Under the pieces are notes generated by a model. The model was not told the origin of the DNA. It searched no databases and worked only from the letters and a program-made list of their open reading frames with translations. DNA of 64,000 nucleotides from contig JAGWUV010000024.1 in the NCBI GenBank assembly GCA_028875875.1, positions 1 to 64,000 on the forward strand, in the 5' to 3' direction. Origin of the DNA: Bacteroidota bacterium. GTDB lineage: Bacteria > Bacteroidota > Bacteroidia > Chitinophagales > Chitinophagaceae. Each line of letters begins with the position of its first letter. The first letter of the stretch is position 1. This document shows, in pieces, positions 17,786 to 26,158 of the stretch. The translations under genes and the position numbers were made by a program.

Positions 17786-18868
17786 ATGAACACCGAAGAA
17801 ACCCATGACCTTTCCGGCAACACCTATAAAAAAGGCCGGGGAGCACAGTTAAATCCACGCAATAAGTTTTTAAAGAATGAACGTATAAAAGAACATATTG
17901 AAGCTATTGACGACTGGTCTGAACCTAACCCGCAAACCGTTTACCTGGAAGATCACGCCAAAGGGATTGTAAATAAGGTGGATAGCCCCGATGTAGGCAT
18001 GTGGTACAGCATGAACCCTTACCAGGGTTGTGAACATGGCTGCATTTACTGCTATGCCCGCAACTCTTTTGAATACTGGGGGTGGAGTGCAGGTATTGAT
18101 TTTGAAACGAAGATCACCGTGAAGAAAAATGCACCGGAATTACTTAGAAAGTTTTTATTGAATCCTAAATGGGAATGTGTACCCATCAGTTTAAGCGGCA
18201 ATACCGATTGTTACCAACCTGCAGAAAGAAAATATAAACTTACAAGGCAATTGCTGGAAGTATGTAACGAGTTTAACCAACCTGTTGGGATGATTACGAA
18301 GAACGCAGGGATGTTGCGTGACAAAGACCTGCTGCAGGAAATGGCAAGTAAAAAACTCATCAGTATACTGGTGAGCATTACTACTTTCAATGAAGACCTG
18401 AGAAGAGTAATGGAACCAAGGACCACAACGGCCATACAACGCCTTCGCCTTATTAAAGAGCTGAGTGAAGCTGGTGTTCGCATGGGTGTGATGTTAGGCC
18501 CCATGATACCAGGACTGAATGATCATGAAATGCAGCGTATCATGAAAGCAGCTAGTGAACACGGCGCTACTTTCTCTGCTTACACTTTCATTCGTTTAAA
18601 CGGAGCCATTCAACTGATCTTTCATGATTGGCTGTATAAAAATTTTCCGGATCGGGCTGATAAAGTATGGCACCTGATTGAACATTCACATAACGGCAAA
18701 GTGAATGATAGCCGATGGGGCGTAAGGATGCGTGGAGAGGGTCCTGTTGCCGAAATCGTTCGGCAGCAGTTTAAGAAATACAATAAACTATATGACCTGA
18801 ACGCAGAAAGATGGGAACTTGACTGTTCTCAATTCAGAAGGCCGGGAGAACAGGGAAGATTATTTTAG
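17786..18868 (+). CDS. PA0069/Rv2578c-family radical SAM protein
   Basis: A 360-residue radical SAM enzyme. The CxxxCxxC cluster motif is GCEHGCIYCYARN near residues 82-94, followed by EYWGW and the family segment PISLSGNTDCYQPAERKYKL. This matches the PA0069/Rv2578c family, related to spore photoproduct lyase-like proteins but of unproven reaction. It should bind one [4Fe-4S] cluster and S-adenosylmethionine in the cytoplasm. It ends the operon divergent from umuDC, which fits a nucleic-acid repair role; this is inferred from neighbours and family resemblance. Confidence 0.9.
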   Translation: MNTEETHDLSGNTYKKGRGAQLNPRNKFLKNERIKEHIEAIDDWSEPNPQTVYLEDHAKGIVNKVDSPDVGMWYSMNPYQGCEHGCIYCYARNSFEYWGWSAGIDFETKITVKKNAPELLRKFLLNPKWECVPISLSGNTDCYQPAERKYKLTRQLLEVCNEFNQPVGMITKNAGMLRDKDLLQEMASKKLISILVSITTFNEDLRRVMEPRTTTAIQRLRLIKELSEAGVRMGVMLGPMIPGLNDHEMQRIMKAASEHGATFSAYTFIRLNGAIQLIFHDWLYKNFPDRADKVWHLIEHSHNGKVNDSRWGVRMRGEGPVAEIVRQQFKKYNKLYDLNAERWELDCSQFRRPGEQGRLF

Positions 18869-18922
18869 CGATGCGAAGTAAGAAAAAAAGTGAGTATTGC
18901 TGCACCGCATTCATATTCCATG

Positions 18923-19837
18923 CTACGTTCCAAAAGGCTTCTGCTCAGTGCAAGTGATATTGTTACCCGGAGATACATGCAAATACTTACAGAAGTAAAC
19001 ATAATACTGATAACGATAAGCAGTCTTTTGTAAGTCTTTCCCTTTACCGCATTCTACTCCACCATTAATTACGTTTACCGTAGCACCAAAACCCGGCAAA
19101 CGATTGCCTATAGAATCCGCGTCAGAGGGTTGCCAACGGCCAACCATGATATCATGACAGGAAGGTTTAGGCTTTTGCATTTTCATCCAAAACCAGATTG
19201 CAGAAGCGAAAGAAAGTACAGGATTCTGTGATAGCAATTCAGGTTGTTGCAACAGGCTGTCTTTGTTACCATACCAGGCCTCACTGAACTGTCCGTAATT
19301 ATAGTTCCAGCTTAGCTGTTTAGGCCCTCTGCCGAAATAAGCTTTTCCTGCTATAGGCATATAATTTTTCTTCGTAGTATCTGCATAATTTTTTATACTG
19401 CCTTCCTGGTGTTCATCAATAAAATACAATCCCCATTTAAAATAACCACCGGGTGCATCATCCCATCCACCACTTGTTTCCTGTGCAATATTTGCGAGGA
19501 AGGCAGCCAATTCTCTTCGCTTCACAGAGTCAGTACCTTCACCTAAAAAATCGGGAAATAAGTTAGCCGCAGCAACAAAAGAGGTAAAGGAATAAAAATC
19601 AAGATGATTGTTTGCTTTGTTTCTTGTATTAGCTCCATTCCTGTTCGGGAATAACTCATTCCATTTTGTTGCTGTAAGATATTTCAGAAGATTGGTCTTC
19701 TTTTTTTGCTTGTGCAGCAACTCTTTCAATGGTATCGTATTTGTTTGGATTGATCTTTTTTGTCCATACCCATACACGCTGCACAACAATGCAACGAGGA
19801 AAAGAACTATAGTATAAGAAATGAAGCTACATTTCAT
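18923..19837 (-). CDS. Secreted GH19 chitinase-like glycoside hydrolase
   Basis: A 304-residue protein with an N-terminal signal or signal-anchor (FISYTIVLFLVALLCSVYGYG) followed by a glycoside hydrolase family 19 domain. Key motifs are FLANIAQETSGGWDDAPGG with the catalytic acid Glu, the second acidic region FIDEHQEGS, YFGRGPKQLSWNYNYGQF, and VINGGVECG near the end; these are the standard GH19 landmarks. Such enzymes cleave beta-1,4-linked N-acetylglucosamine in chitin, or peptidoglycan in some bacterial members. It stands alone and converges on the radical SAM gene. Confidence 0.88.
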   Translation of the reverse strand: MKCSFISYTIVLFLVALLCSVYGYGQKRSIQTNTIPLKELLHKQKKKTNLLKYLTATKWNELFPNRNGANTRNKANNHLDFYSFTSFVAAANLFPDFLGEGTDSVKRRELAAFLANIAQETSGGWDDAPGGYFKWGLYFIDEHQEGSIKNYADTTKKNYMPIAGKAYFGRGPKQLSWNYNYGQFSEAWYGNKDSLLQQPELLSQNPVLSFASAIWFWMKMQKPKPSCHDIMVGRWQPSDADSIGNRLPGFGATVNVINGGVECGKGKDLQKTAYRYQYYVYFCKYLHVSPGNNITCTEQKPFGT

Positions 19838-19921
19838 TGTACGAACCTAACCAGAAATTAAGAAGATAAGATGTTAAAAACGGGAAGCAATATTACATAC
19901 TTGCTCATCTTTAAAACATTA

Positions 19922-20578
19922 TTATTCAGCACTGCTATTCACCTGCTGACTGATAAGAGCACTGATTAGCTCCGCTTTACTATATATCATAAAATGTCCT
20001 CCGCCTTGTATCAGGTAATCAGCATGTACCTTATAATATGGGAAAATGTTATCCTTTGTTCCATGAATATGGTACACTTGCTTAGGCCTTACCGTGTTAT
20101 CCCAGTTCATTATCTCATTTAAAGCCCACTTTACAAACACAGGCGAAGTATCTCGTATGATTTGCCTTACAAGCAACCTTTCATCCTTTGTTTTTGTACT
20201 AAAATACCAATCGGTAAAGGGATAAATTTTATTCAGAAAGGTAGCAGGAACCAACTTATGAATACCTGTGATACGCAAAGTTTTAAAAAGTAGTGGCAGT
20301 TCATCTTTGGTTTCTATACTCGAAATGATGATGGTTCTTTGTGGTTGCAGAATCTTTGCGATTTCAATTGCTACAATACCTCCGAATGAAAGTCCAACCA
20401 AACAAAATGGCTCCGATTGATCAATCTTTTGAGAGAACCGGTTAACATACGCTATGAGCTGCTCATGAGGGAAAGCCGCGATCCATTCCAAATGCACCAC
20501 TTTCCATTGTGCGGGTAAACTCAACTTATCAAAAACCCTCTTATCCGCACCTAAGCCGCTAATAAAATATACAGTCAC
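19922..20578 (-). CDS. Alpha/beta hydrolase
   Basis: A 218-residue alpha/beta-hydrolase. The start is a GTG (VTVYFISGLGADKRVF), since no in-frame ATG precedes the conserved first strand. The oxyanion-type segment SGLGADKRVF, nucleophile elbow GLSFGG (Ser near residue 64) and the late acid and histidine (HGTKDNIFP, GGGHFMI) make a complete catalytic triad. There is no signal peptide. The substrate is unknown; esterase or lipase-like activity is the default guess. Confidence 0.8.
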   Translation of the reverse strand: MTVYFISGLGADKRVFDKLSLPAQWKVVHLEWIAAFPHEQLIAYVNRFSQKIDQSEPFCLVGLSFGGIVAIEIAKILQPQRTIIISSIETKDELPLLFKTLRITGIHKLVPATFLNKIYPFTDWYFSTKTKDERLLVRQIIRDTSPVFVKWALNEIMNWDNTVRPKQVYHIHGTKDNIFPYYKVHADYLIQGGGHFMIYSKAELISALISQQVNSSAE

Positions 20579-20652
20579 CTTGCTTTATTTATTGATAATA
20601 GATCATACTGTATTTAAAAGTTTTAAATATATAACTTATACACTTTGAATCA

Positions 20653-21261
20653 TTATTCAACGATCGTTCTGAAGGTAAGATTAACTCTTGCTTGGAGGAT
20701 TCTTTTACTTGGAGGAAGCCTGTGCAGCCAATGAGTTTGCGTAGTACTTTTCATTATCAACAGGCTACCATGCTCTAATACCAGTTCTACCTTTTCATTG
20801 GTACGCTTATGTTTAAAAGCGAATTTTCTTTCTGCACCAAAACTTAAAGAGGCAATAGCTCCATCCTTTTTTAAATCTGCCTCCCCATCACTATGCCACG
20901 CCATTCCTTCCTCTCCGTTATGATACAGGTTCAACAAACATGAATTGAAACTTTCTCCTGTTTCTTTTTCAATCAAACCTTTTAACAATAGTAATTCATT
21001 TGTCCACCGTAAGGCACGCTTAGTGGTATTGGAATAAGTATATTCGAAAGGACTATCTCCATACCATGCCACTTTCCGCCTGGTAATTATCTTCTTCCCA
21101 AAAAGAATTGCTTCATCATTTTTCCATTCAATCGTTTGAAGCAGTTTCTCCAAATAAAAATCAGCCTCCCTCGCTGCCAACAATCTTCCATAATAATTGA
21201 CAATGCCATCGTAAGGCAACCAATTTTTAGTCTTATCAATAATATCTTCAAATAATTGCAT
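20653..21261 (-). CDS. alkB: AlkB-like 2-oxoglutarate/Fe(II) dioxygenase
   Basis: A 202-residue AlkB-family dioxygenase. The iron ligands are readable as WHSDGE (His and Asp) and the distal His in THWLHRLPPS, and the 2-oxoglutarate-binding arginine lies in RVNLTFR at the C-terminus. The segment NSCLLNLYHNGEEGMAWHSD is typical of the ABH2/ABH3-like branch. It oxidatively removes alkyl groups from damaged bases in DNA or RNA. It lies within 4 kb of umuDC and the radical SAM/2H operon, adding to a local repair theme. Confidence 0.9.
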   Translation of the reverse strand: MQLFEDIIDKTKNWLPYDGIVNYYGRLLAAREADFYLEKLLQTIEWKNDEAILFGKKIITRRKVAWYGDSPFEYTYSNTTKRALRWTNELLLLKGLIEKETGESFNSCLLNLYHNGEEGMAWHSDGEADLKKDGAIASLSFGAERKFAFKHKRTNEKVELVLEHGSLLIMKSTTQTHWLHRLPPSKRILQARVNLTFRTIVE

Positions 21262-21380
21262 TCCAAGCTTGTTTTAACAAGATCAATTCGCCAGGTATAG
21301 TCAAAGTGAAAATAATTTTCAAAACTCATTTCCCCCTATCTATTCTTTATGCTGGAATCGCTAAAGCGTAAGGTGTACAC

Positions 21381-21824
21381 TTAGTGCAAGCTAATCACTC
21401 TCGTCATCGTCCATTTTCCTTCACTTTCATGCCAGATAATGATAAACCTGCTTGGATGTGGCATTGCATCTTTTTCCAGCTTATTGTGAAACATATGCAT
21501 CCCCATTTCTACGGCACCATAACCCGGAATAGGCGATACCTCAATACTACCTTTAACGAGCTCACGGGTTACTTTACCACAGATATTTTCTTCTATCGAT
21601 TTCAGCAGTGCTTTCTTTGAAGTATTCAATCCGCCTTTATCGTGGTAAAATTCTATACTGTCAGAATACATGGCAGCCTGTGTTTGCATATCGCAATTAT
21701 TATAAGCCGTGAAATAAGTGCTGTCTAATGCAACGACCGTTTCATACAGGCTCTTCGTTTGTGCATCCGCTTTGCAGAGAGTAAAGAAAAAACCGAGGGA
21801 CAGAAACAGATATCTTGTTTTCAT
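21381..21824 (-). CDS. Exported NTF2-like (DUF4440/SnoaL-type) protein
   Basis: 147 residues with a signal peptide (MKTRYLFLSLGFFFTLCKADAQ) and an NTF2-like cone fold of the DUF4440 type: VVALDSTYFTAYNNCDMQTQAAMYSDSIEFYHDKGGL, then the strand FIIIWHESEGKWTMTRVISLH at the C-terminus. Members bind small hydrophobic ligands or act as enzymes in some cases; nothing here identifies a substrate. Monocistronic, with 284 bp of apparently non-coding DNA upstream. Confidence 0.82.
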   Translation of the reverse strand: MKTRYLFLSLGFFFTLCKADAQTKSLYETVVALDSTYFTAYNNCDMQTQAAMYSDSIEFYHDKGGLNTSKKALLKSIEENICGKVTRELVKGSIEVSPIPGYGAVEMGMHMFHNKLEKDAMPHPSRFIIIWHESEGKWTMTRVISLH

Positions 21825-22108
21825 AGTATTTAATTAACCGGTTAGATGCTAATCATTTTAATAGCTAGCATATAAGAAGACTCAATGTAGGAATAATTTT
21901 CGCTTCTGTATTTCTAATCAGTTTAACCGGCATATAGCCTGTTTCAGTGGTAAAGAAGCCAACATGAAATAACTTCTGAAACACTAAATCGCTCCTTGTT
22001 AACCAAATCTAATTTTCAAATTTTCAAGTTGGGATCTGCTCTTTCTTAACATCACTATTTACTACAGCACATATTATTATATGTGTCGGCTAACAATGAT
22101 TTTCGATA

Positions 22109-23029
22109 TCAGTTAAATGACTGCCGGAAAGCAAGTGGCGATAAAAGCGTCTTTGTTTTAAAAAATTTACTAAATGATTGTGGATGTTCGAAGCCCAGCT
22201 CGTAAGCGATCTCGCTAATAGTAAGTTCTGTAGTTGATAATTTTTCTTTGGCCTTGGTTATTAATTTCTCGTGTATATGTTGTTGGGTAGTTAAGCCTGT
22301 AAGTACTTTCAACAAACCACTTAAATAATTAGGCGATACGTTCAATGCTTCTGCAATGTATTGAACAGAAGGCAGGCCCTTTAATGACAATTCATCACTA
22401 TCAAAATATGCATTTAATAGCTCTTCCAAGCGGTTAAGCACCTGGTGATTAGTAATCTTTCTTGTAATGAACTGCCGCTGATAAAACCTTTCAGCATACG
22501 TAAGCAATAATTCAATCTGGGCAATGATAATAGCCTGGCTGAACTTATCGATATTGGAATGATACTCCAGCAGAATATTTTGCATAATACCAACAACATT
22601 AGCTTCTTCTTTTTCTGAAAGGAATAAGGCTTCATTTACTGCATAATCAAAATATTCGTATTGCTTAATACTTTTGGCTAAAGCAGTATTCCATAAAAAA
22701 TCAGGGTGAATAAGTAATACCCATCCTGATCTTTTAGCCTGTACTTCGGACTGGACTTCTATAGCGAAAACCTGTCCGGGAGCAATAAAGAACATTACTC
22801 CTTCATCAAAATCGTACTCCTGCTGGCCGTATTTAAACTTTGTAAGCAAACATCTTTTAATCGAGATAGAATAAAATTCAAGTATCAAACTCTGCGGCTC
22901 GCCATGAGGCGATATTTGAACATCATCAAGATTTATAACGCTCACAAGCGGATGTTCCGGCTTTGGCAATCCCCGTAATTTATGAAACTCACTGATCGAT
23001 TTTACCCTATATGGTTTTGAGTAACTCAT
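22109..23029 (-). CDS. AraC-family transcriptional regulator
   Basis: A 306-residue AraC/XylS regulator. Residues about 1-190 form a cupin-like ligand-binding domain (FFIAPGQVFAIEVQ near residue 95), and the last 100 residues hold the double helix-turn-helix: SVQYIAEALNVSPNYLSGLL and then the second motif ISEIAYELGFEHPQSFSKFFK. It is the last gene of a three-gene minus-strand set with an SDR and an NmrA-like protein (gap to SDR of 9 bp). Direct repeats spaced 21 bp in front of that operon are plausible binding sites. The inducer is unknown. Confidence 0.92.
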   Translation of the reverse strand: MSYSKPYRVKSISEFHKLRGLPKPEHPLVSVINLDDVQISPHGEPQSLILEFYSISIKRCLLTKFKYGQQEYDFDEGVMFFIAPGQVFAIEVQSEVQAKRSGWVLLIHPDFLWNTALAKSIKQYEYFDYAVNEALFLSEKEEANVVGIMQNILLEYHSNIDKFSQAIIIAQIELLLTYAERFYQRQFITRKITNHQVLNRLEELLNAYFDSDELSLKGLPSVQYIAEALNVSPNYLSGLLKVLTGLTTQQHIHEKLITKAKEKLSTTELTISEIAYELGFEHPQSFSKFFKTKTLLSPLAFRQSFN

Positions 23030-23038
23030 ACAAAGATT

Positions 23039-23764
23039 TTAGTTAGTATGCATTTGTTCAAATATGCTTTTCCATGCTTTCGGAACAGCCTGTAATCTTG
23101 TTTCACTACTTCCAAAAGCAATTTCATGCTTGCCCTCTTTTAATTGCTGATATACCGTGGCAATAAATTCACTAACAGCAGGAGCATGATCATGTAAGCC
23201 CTTTCCACCGAGATCTGTATTTAATGCAGGAGGTATCAATTCTATCACTTCAATATCTCTGCCTTTCAGCATTTGTCGTAACGACAAAGTAAATGATCTG
23301 AAAAATGCTTTTGTGGCCGAATACACAGGCACTTTAGCAAAAGGCATGAATGAAAGACCTGAAGTTACATTGATGATTGTTTGTAGCGATGGTAAGTTTA
23401 TGAAGAGGTTACTCAGGTGAATGGGTGCCTGAATATTAACGGCGATCTCAGTTGTTGCCTTTTCAAAAAAATCCTCGTCTCCAATATGCATCCAATGCTG
23501 TATACCTGCATTGTTCACAAGTACATTTAAGTCAGGATGATTTTCCAAAACCCATCTAAATAAGTCTGATCTTTCTTCTTCAAAAGAAAGATCACATTGC
23601 TTTATGATCACGCCCGGAAATTTTTCAGCTGTGGCTTGTAAAATATCTTCCCTTCTTCCGCAGATGATAACCTGGTTATGTTCTTTATAAAACATTTCAG
23701 TTAAGCCTAAGCCTATGCCGCTAGCACCACCTGTAATTAAAATTTTGTTGTTGGTTAATTTCAT
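23039..23764 (-). CDS. Short-chain dehydrogenase/reductase
   Basis: A 241-residue classical SDR. The cofactor loop is TGGASGIGLGL near residues 11-21, NNAG follows near residue 88, the catalytic serine lies in NVTSGLSF, and the active-site motif is YSATKAFF. The start of the second strand reads CGRR, an arginine pattern that favours NADPH. Its closest general resemblance is to DltE-like SDRs. It sits between the NmrA-like gene (30 bp) and the araC gene (9 bp), so the operon probably handles a shared small-molecule or redox stress. Confidence 0.9.
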   Translation of the reverse strand: MKLTNNKILITGGASGIGLGLTEMFYKEHNQVIICGRREDILQATAEKFPGVIIKQCDLSFEEERSDLFRWVLENHPDLNVLVNNAGIQHWMHIGDEDFFEKATTEIAVNIQAPIHLSNLFINLPSLQTIINVTSGLSFMPFAKVPVYSATKAFFRSFTLSLRQMLKGRDIEVIELIPPALNTDLGGKGLHDHAPAVSEFIATVYQQLKEGKHEIAFGSSETRLQAVPKAWKSIFEQMHTN

Positions 23765-23794
23765 AAAACTGATTTAATAGTATTGATTAGATCA

Positions 23795-24694
23795 TTAAGA
23801 AGCAGCATCGTACGCTACCGCAAACTCTTTAGCAAAATCTTTTATTTTGGTCTTTCCCAGCATCGGTCTGTTACGATAATAATCCTCATACAATTTACCA
23901 CTTTGTATGCTGGCATTCATTTCTACCAGGCCGGCGGCAATCTTGGGATTCATACCGGCAGTAATCATTCTATTCAGCTGCTGCTCATCAGGAATAACAC
24001 GCCATTGCAGATCTGGTTTACCGATTGCTTCTCCTAAAATAGCCGCTATTTCAGTACAGGAAATTTCTTCACTGGCTACATAGCGAACCTTTCTTCCTAC
24101 ATACATTTCTGATACTTCTTCTTCTATTGCCGCAGCAATATCAGCGGGGGCTACCCAAGGCCTGGCCTGCTCTCCACCATAATTTGAAGTAATTACTCCA
24201 CTCGTTTTGATAGAATGAACGAAACTCATTAGATTATAGTAGAATCCAACAGGACGCATGCATGTAACTGCAATATCAGTTGGGAGGCCATTAAAAATAT
24301 GTTCTAACATGTAACAAGATGAAAGTATACCATTATCTTTATCCATATGAGCACCGATGCTACTTAGGAGGATCACTCTTTTTACACCTGCCTGCAGAAT
24401 TGCTCTTGTATAACTATTAGCCATTTTACTGCAATGCTGTATCATGTCAAAATCAGCATTGAAATAGTTACCCGGAGGTATCATACAATAAACAATATCT
24501 GCACCTTCGAAGACTTGAGTAAGAAATACAGTATCTTCTATTGAACCAATCGCAGCACTTGCTTCAAGTGTTTCAATTTCTTTCTGTTTTTGAGGATTGC
24601 TACTGATAACCGTAACACTATGCCCATCCTTTACCAATAATTCTGTCAATGGTCTTCCTATATGTCCTAAAGAACCTGTTACAATTACTTTCAT
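23795..24694 (-). CDS. NmrA-like NAD(P)-binding protein
   Basis: A 299-residue atypical SDR of the NmrA type: VTGSLGHIGRPLTELL at the N-terminus gives the GxxGxxG nucleotide loop, and no YxxxK active site is evident. The middle holds the segment VILLSSIGAHMDKDNG and the structural AWVAPADIAAAI-type region (RPWVAPADIAAAIEEEV). NmrA-like proteins act as redox sensors or NADPH-dependent quinone/ketone reductases; which one this is cannot be told. It is the first gene of the operon ending in araC. Confidence 0.88.
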   Translation of the reverse strand: MKVIVTGSLGHIGRPLTELLVKDGHSVTVISSNPQKQKEIETLEASAAIGSIEDTVFLTQVFEGADIVYCMIPPGNYFNADFDMIQHCSKMANSYTRAILQAGVKRVILLSSIGAHMDKDNGILSSCYMLEHIFNGLPTDIAVTCMRPVGFYYNLMSFVHSIKTSGVITSNYGGEQARPWVAPADIAAAIEEEVSEMYVGRKVRYVASEEISCTEIAAILGEAIGKPDLQWRVIPDEQQLNRMITAGMNPKIAAGLVEMNASIQSGKLYEDYYRNRPMLGKTKIKDFAKEFAVAYDAAS

Positions 24695-24741
24695 ATTGCT
24701 GATTTTTGATGCTCAAAATTCTGTAAGTATCAAAAAAACAA

Positions 24742-24770
24742 TGTAGCCGAATCTACGATTATTGTAGCCG
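24742..24770 (-). promoter_or_regulatory. Candidate AraC-type direct-repeat operator
   Basis: The 8-mer TGTAGCCG occurs at 24742-24749 and 24763-24770, exactly 21 bp apart, two helical turns, which is the classic half-site spacing for AraC-family dimers. It lies 48 bp upstream of the first gene of the operon that encodes the AraC regulator. Binding is inferred. Confidence 0.4.
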
Positions 24771-25058
24771 GAATTGGAATGCTACTAAATTTAATAATCT
24801 GTTGGGAAATTAATTTACAAGTGCCGGCTAACTATGAAAACAGGTTGAATTATATAAATATGTGCTAGTACTTACACTAATTAAAGGTATAGTAATTGAA
24901 CAGTATTCACGAATAATTCACGGGTATCGAAACAACCTTTCACTCCATGTATTTTTCATCCAATATCCAGCATTCAACGCTTCGCATTATGAAGCACCTG
25001 CTACCCATGGCTCTATGTATTCTACATGCATGTATTACGCCCCTCTCCCATTAATCTT

Positions 25059-25066
25059 TACTTTTG
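25059..25066 (+). promoter_or_regulatory. -7 promoter element of the ABC ATPase gene
   Basis: TACTTTTG matches the Bacteroidota -7 consensus TAnnTTTG and ends 28 bp before the ATG at 25095. No clear -33 TTTG is seen. Confidence 0.4.
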
Positions 25067-25094
25067 AAAACCACAATAATCTCACTGGCGTTTT

Positions 25095-26072
25095 ATGAAG
25101 CTATTGGAAGTAAAAAATATCAGCAAAAGACAACAACAAGAAACAACTGTTAGTTATGTCAGTTTTACGCAAGGCGCTCAGCAAAAAATGGCTATAGCAG
25201 GTGAAACTGGTTCCGGTAAAACTACTTTGCTGAAAATGATCGCGGGGCTTATTCAACCTGATGAAGGGGAGATATTGCTGAACGGTAAAAAAGTACCGGG
25301 GCCAAATGATAAACTATTGCCAGGGCATCCACGCATTGCTTATCTATCGCAATATTTTGAACTCCATAATAATTATGTAGTAGAAGATCTGATTTGGTTT
25401 GAAAATAAACTGGGTGTAGCAGAAGCTTCCGATTTATTTTCTGTATGCCATATTGATCACTTACTGAAAAGAAAAACAAGCCAACTTTCCGGGGGAGAGA
25501 AACAGCGTATTGCACTATGTATGCGCCTGATACAGTCGCCGCAATTATTATTGTTGGATGAGCCTTTTTCTAATTTGGATATGCAACATAAACAAACGCT
25601 GAGATCTGTATTGGATGTTATTACCGACAAGTTGCAGATCACTTGCATTTTAACTTCGCATGAACCGCAGGATCTGTTATCGTGGGCAGAAGAGATCATT
25701 GTACTGCAAAAAGGGAACTTACTGCAACAAGCCGATCCGGAAACTATCTATCGCAGGCCGGCTACTGAATATGTAGCAGGCTTAACAGGGAAGTATAACC
25801 TTATCACACCTAAGCATTCTTCCATTTATACAACACTTACTAAAGAAGCGCAGCGAAACATCATCTTTCGTCCCGAAAATGTAAGGCTGTCTACCCAGGT
25901 AAATGCAGAAATGCAAGGCGAAGTAAAAAAGATTATTTTCTGCGGCAGTTACTATGATATTGAAGTACAAGTTGGCCACACTTTGATCATCGCCAGAGCC
26001 TTGCAACATCAGCTACACATCGGCGATATGGTTTTTGTTACGATTGATTCTGACAAATTGTGGTTCTTGTAA
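25095..26072 (+). CDS. Orphan PotA/FbpC-type ABC transporter ATPase
   Basis: A 325-residue ABC ATPase with a complete nucleotide-binding domain: Walker A GETGSGKTT near residue 37, signature LSGGEKQR near residue 137, Walker B LLLLDEP and the switch His in LTSHEP. Residues about 235-325 form a C-terminal extension with a TOBE-like ligand/regulatory domain (IIFRPENVRLS, GDMVFVTID), as in polyamine, iron or molybdate importers. No permease or substrate-binding gene is near, so the partner must be elsewhere or absent. It is transcribed alone from a probable promoter at 25059. Confidence 0.85.
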   Translation: MKLLEVKNISKRQQQETTVSYVSFTQGAQQKMAIAGETGSGKTTLLKMIAGLIQPDEGEILLNGKKVPGPNDKLLPGHPRIAYLSQYFELHNNYVVEDLIWFENKLGVAEASDLFSVCHIDHLLKRKTSQLSGGEKQRIALCMRLIQSPQLLLLDEPFSNLDMQHKQTLRSVLDVITDKLQITCILTSHEPQDLLSWAEEIIVLQKGNLLQQADPETIYRRPATEYVAGLTGKYNLITPKHSSIYTTLTKEAQRNIIFRPENVRLSTQVNAEMQGEVKKIIFCGSYYDIEVQVGHTLIIARALQHQLHIGDMVFVTIDSDKLWFL

Positions 26073-26158
26073 TTTATACCTCTCATTTATAAATTTAGTC
26101 TGCTACAACTAAATGCACATGAACCATAATGTACACATTGATACAATGCAACCGCCTC

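Larger units (their letters stand above)
24695..25094. other. 400-bp divergent regulatory spacer
   Basis: This stretch lies between the NmrA-like gene (minus) and the ABC ATPase gene (plus). It holds the 21-bp-spaced direct repeats at 24742-24770, a partial inverted copy of the same core (TAGCCGG on the minus strand, at about 24823-24830) and the -7 element at 25059. A GTG-initiated frame at 24862-25098 looks non-coding. Confidence 0.6.

Noticed and set aside
24862-25098. A 78-residue frame starting with GTG before the ABC ATPase gene
   Set aside because: It has no recognisable composition or family, overlaps the promoter and operator region, and its 4-bp overlap with the next start is probably chance.
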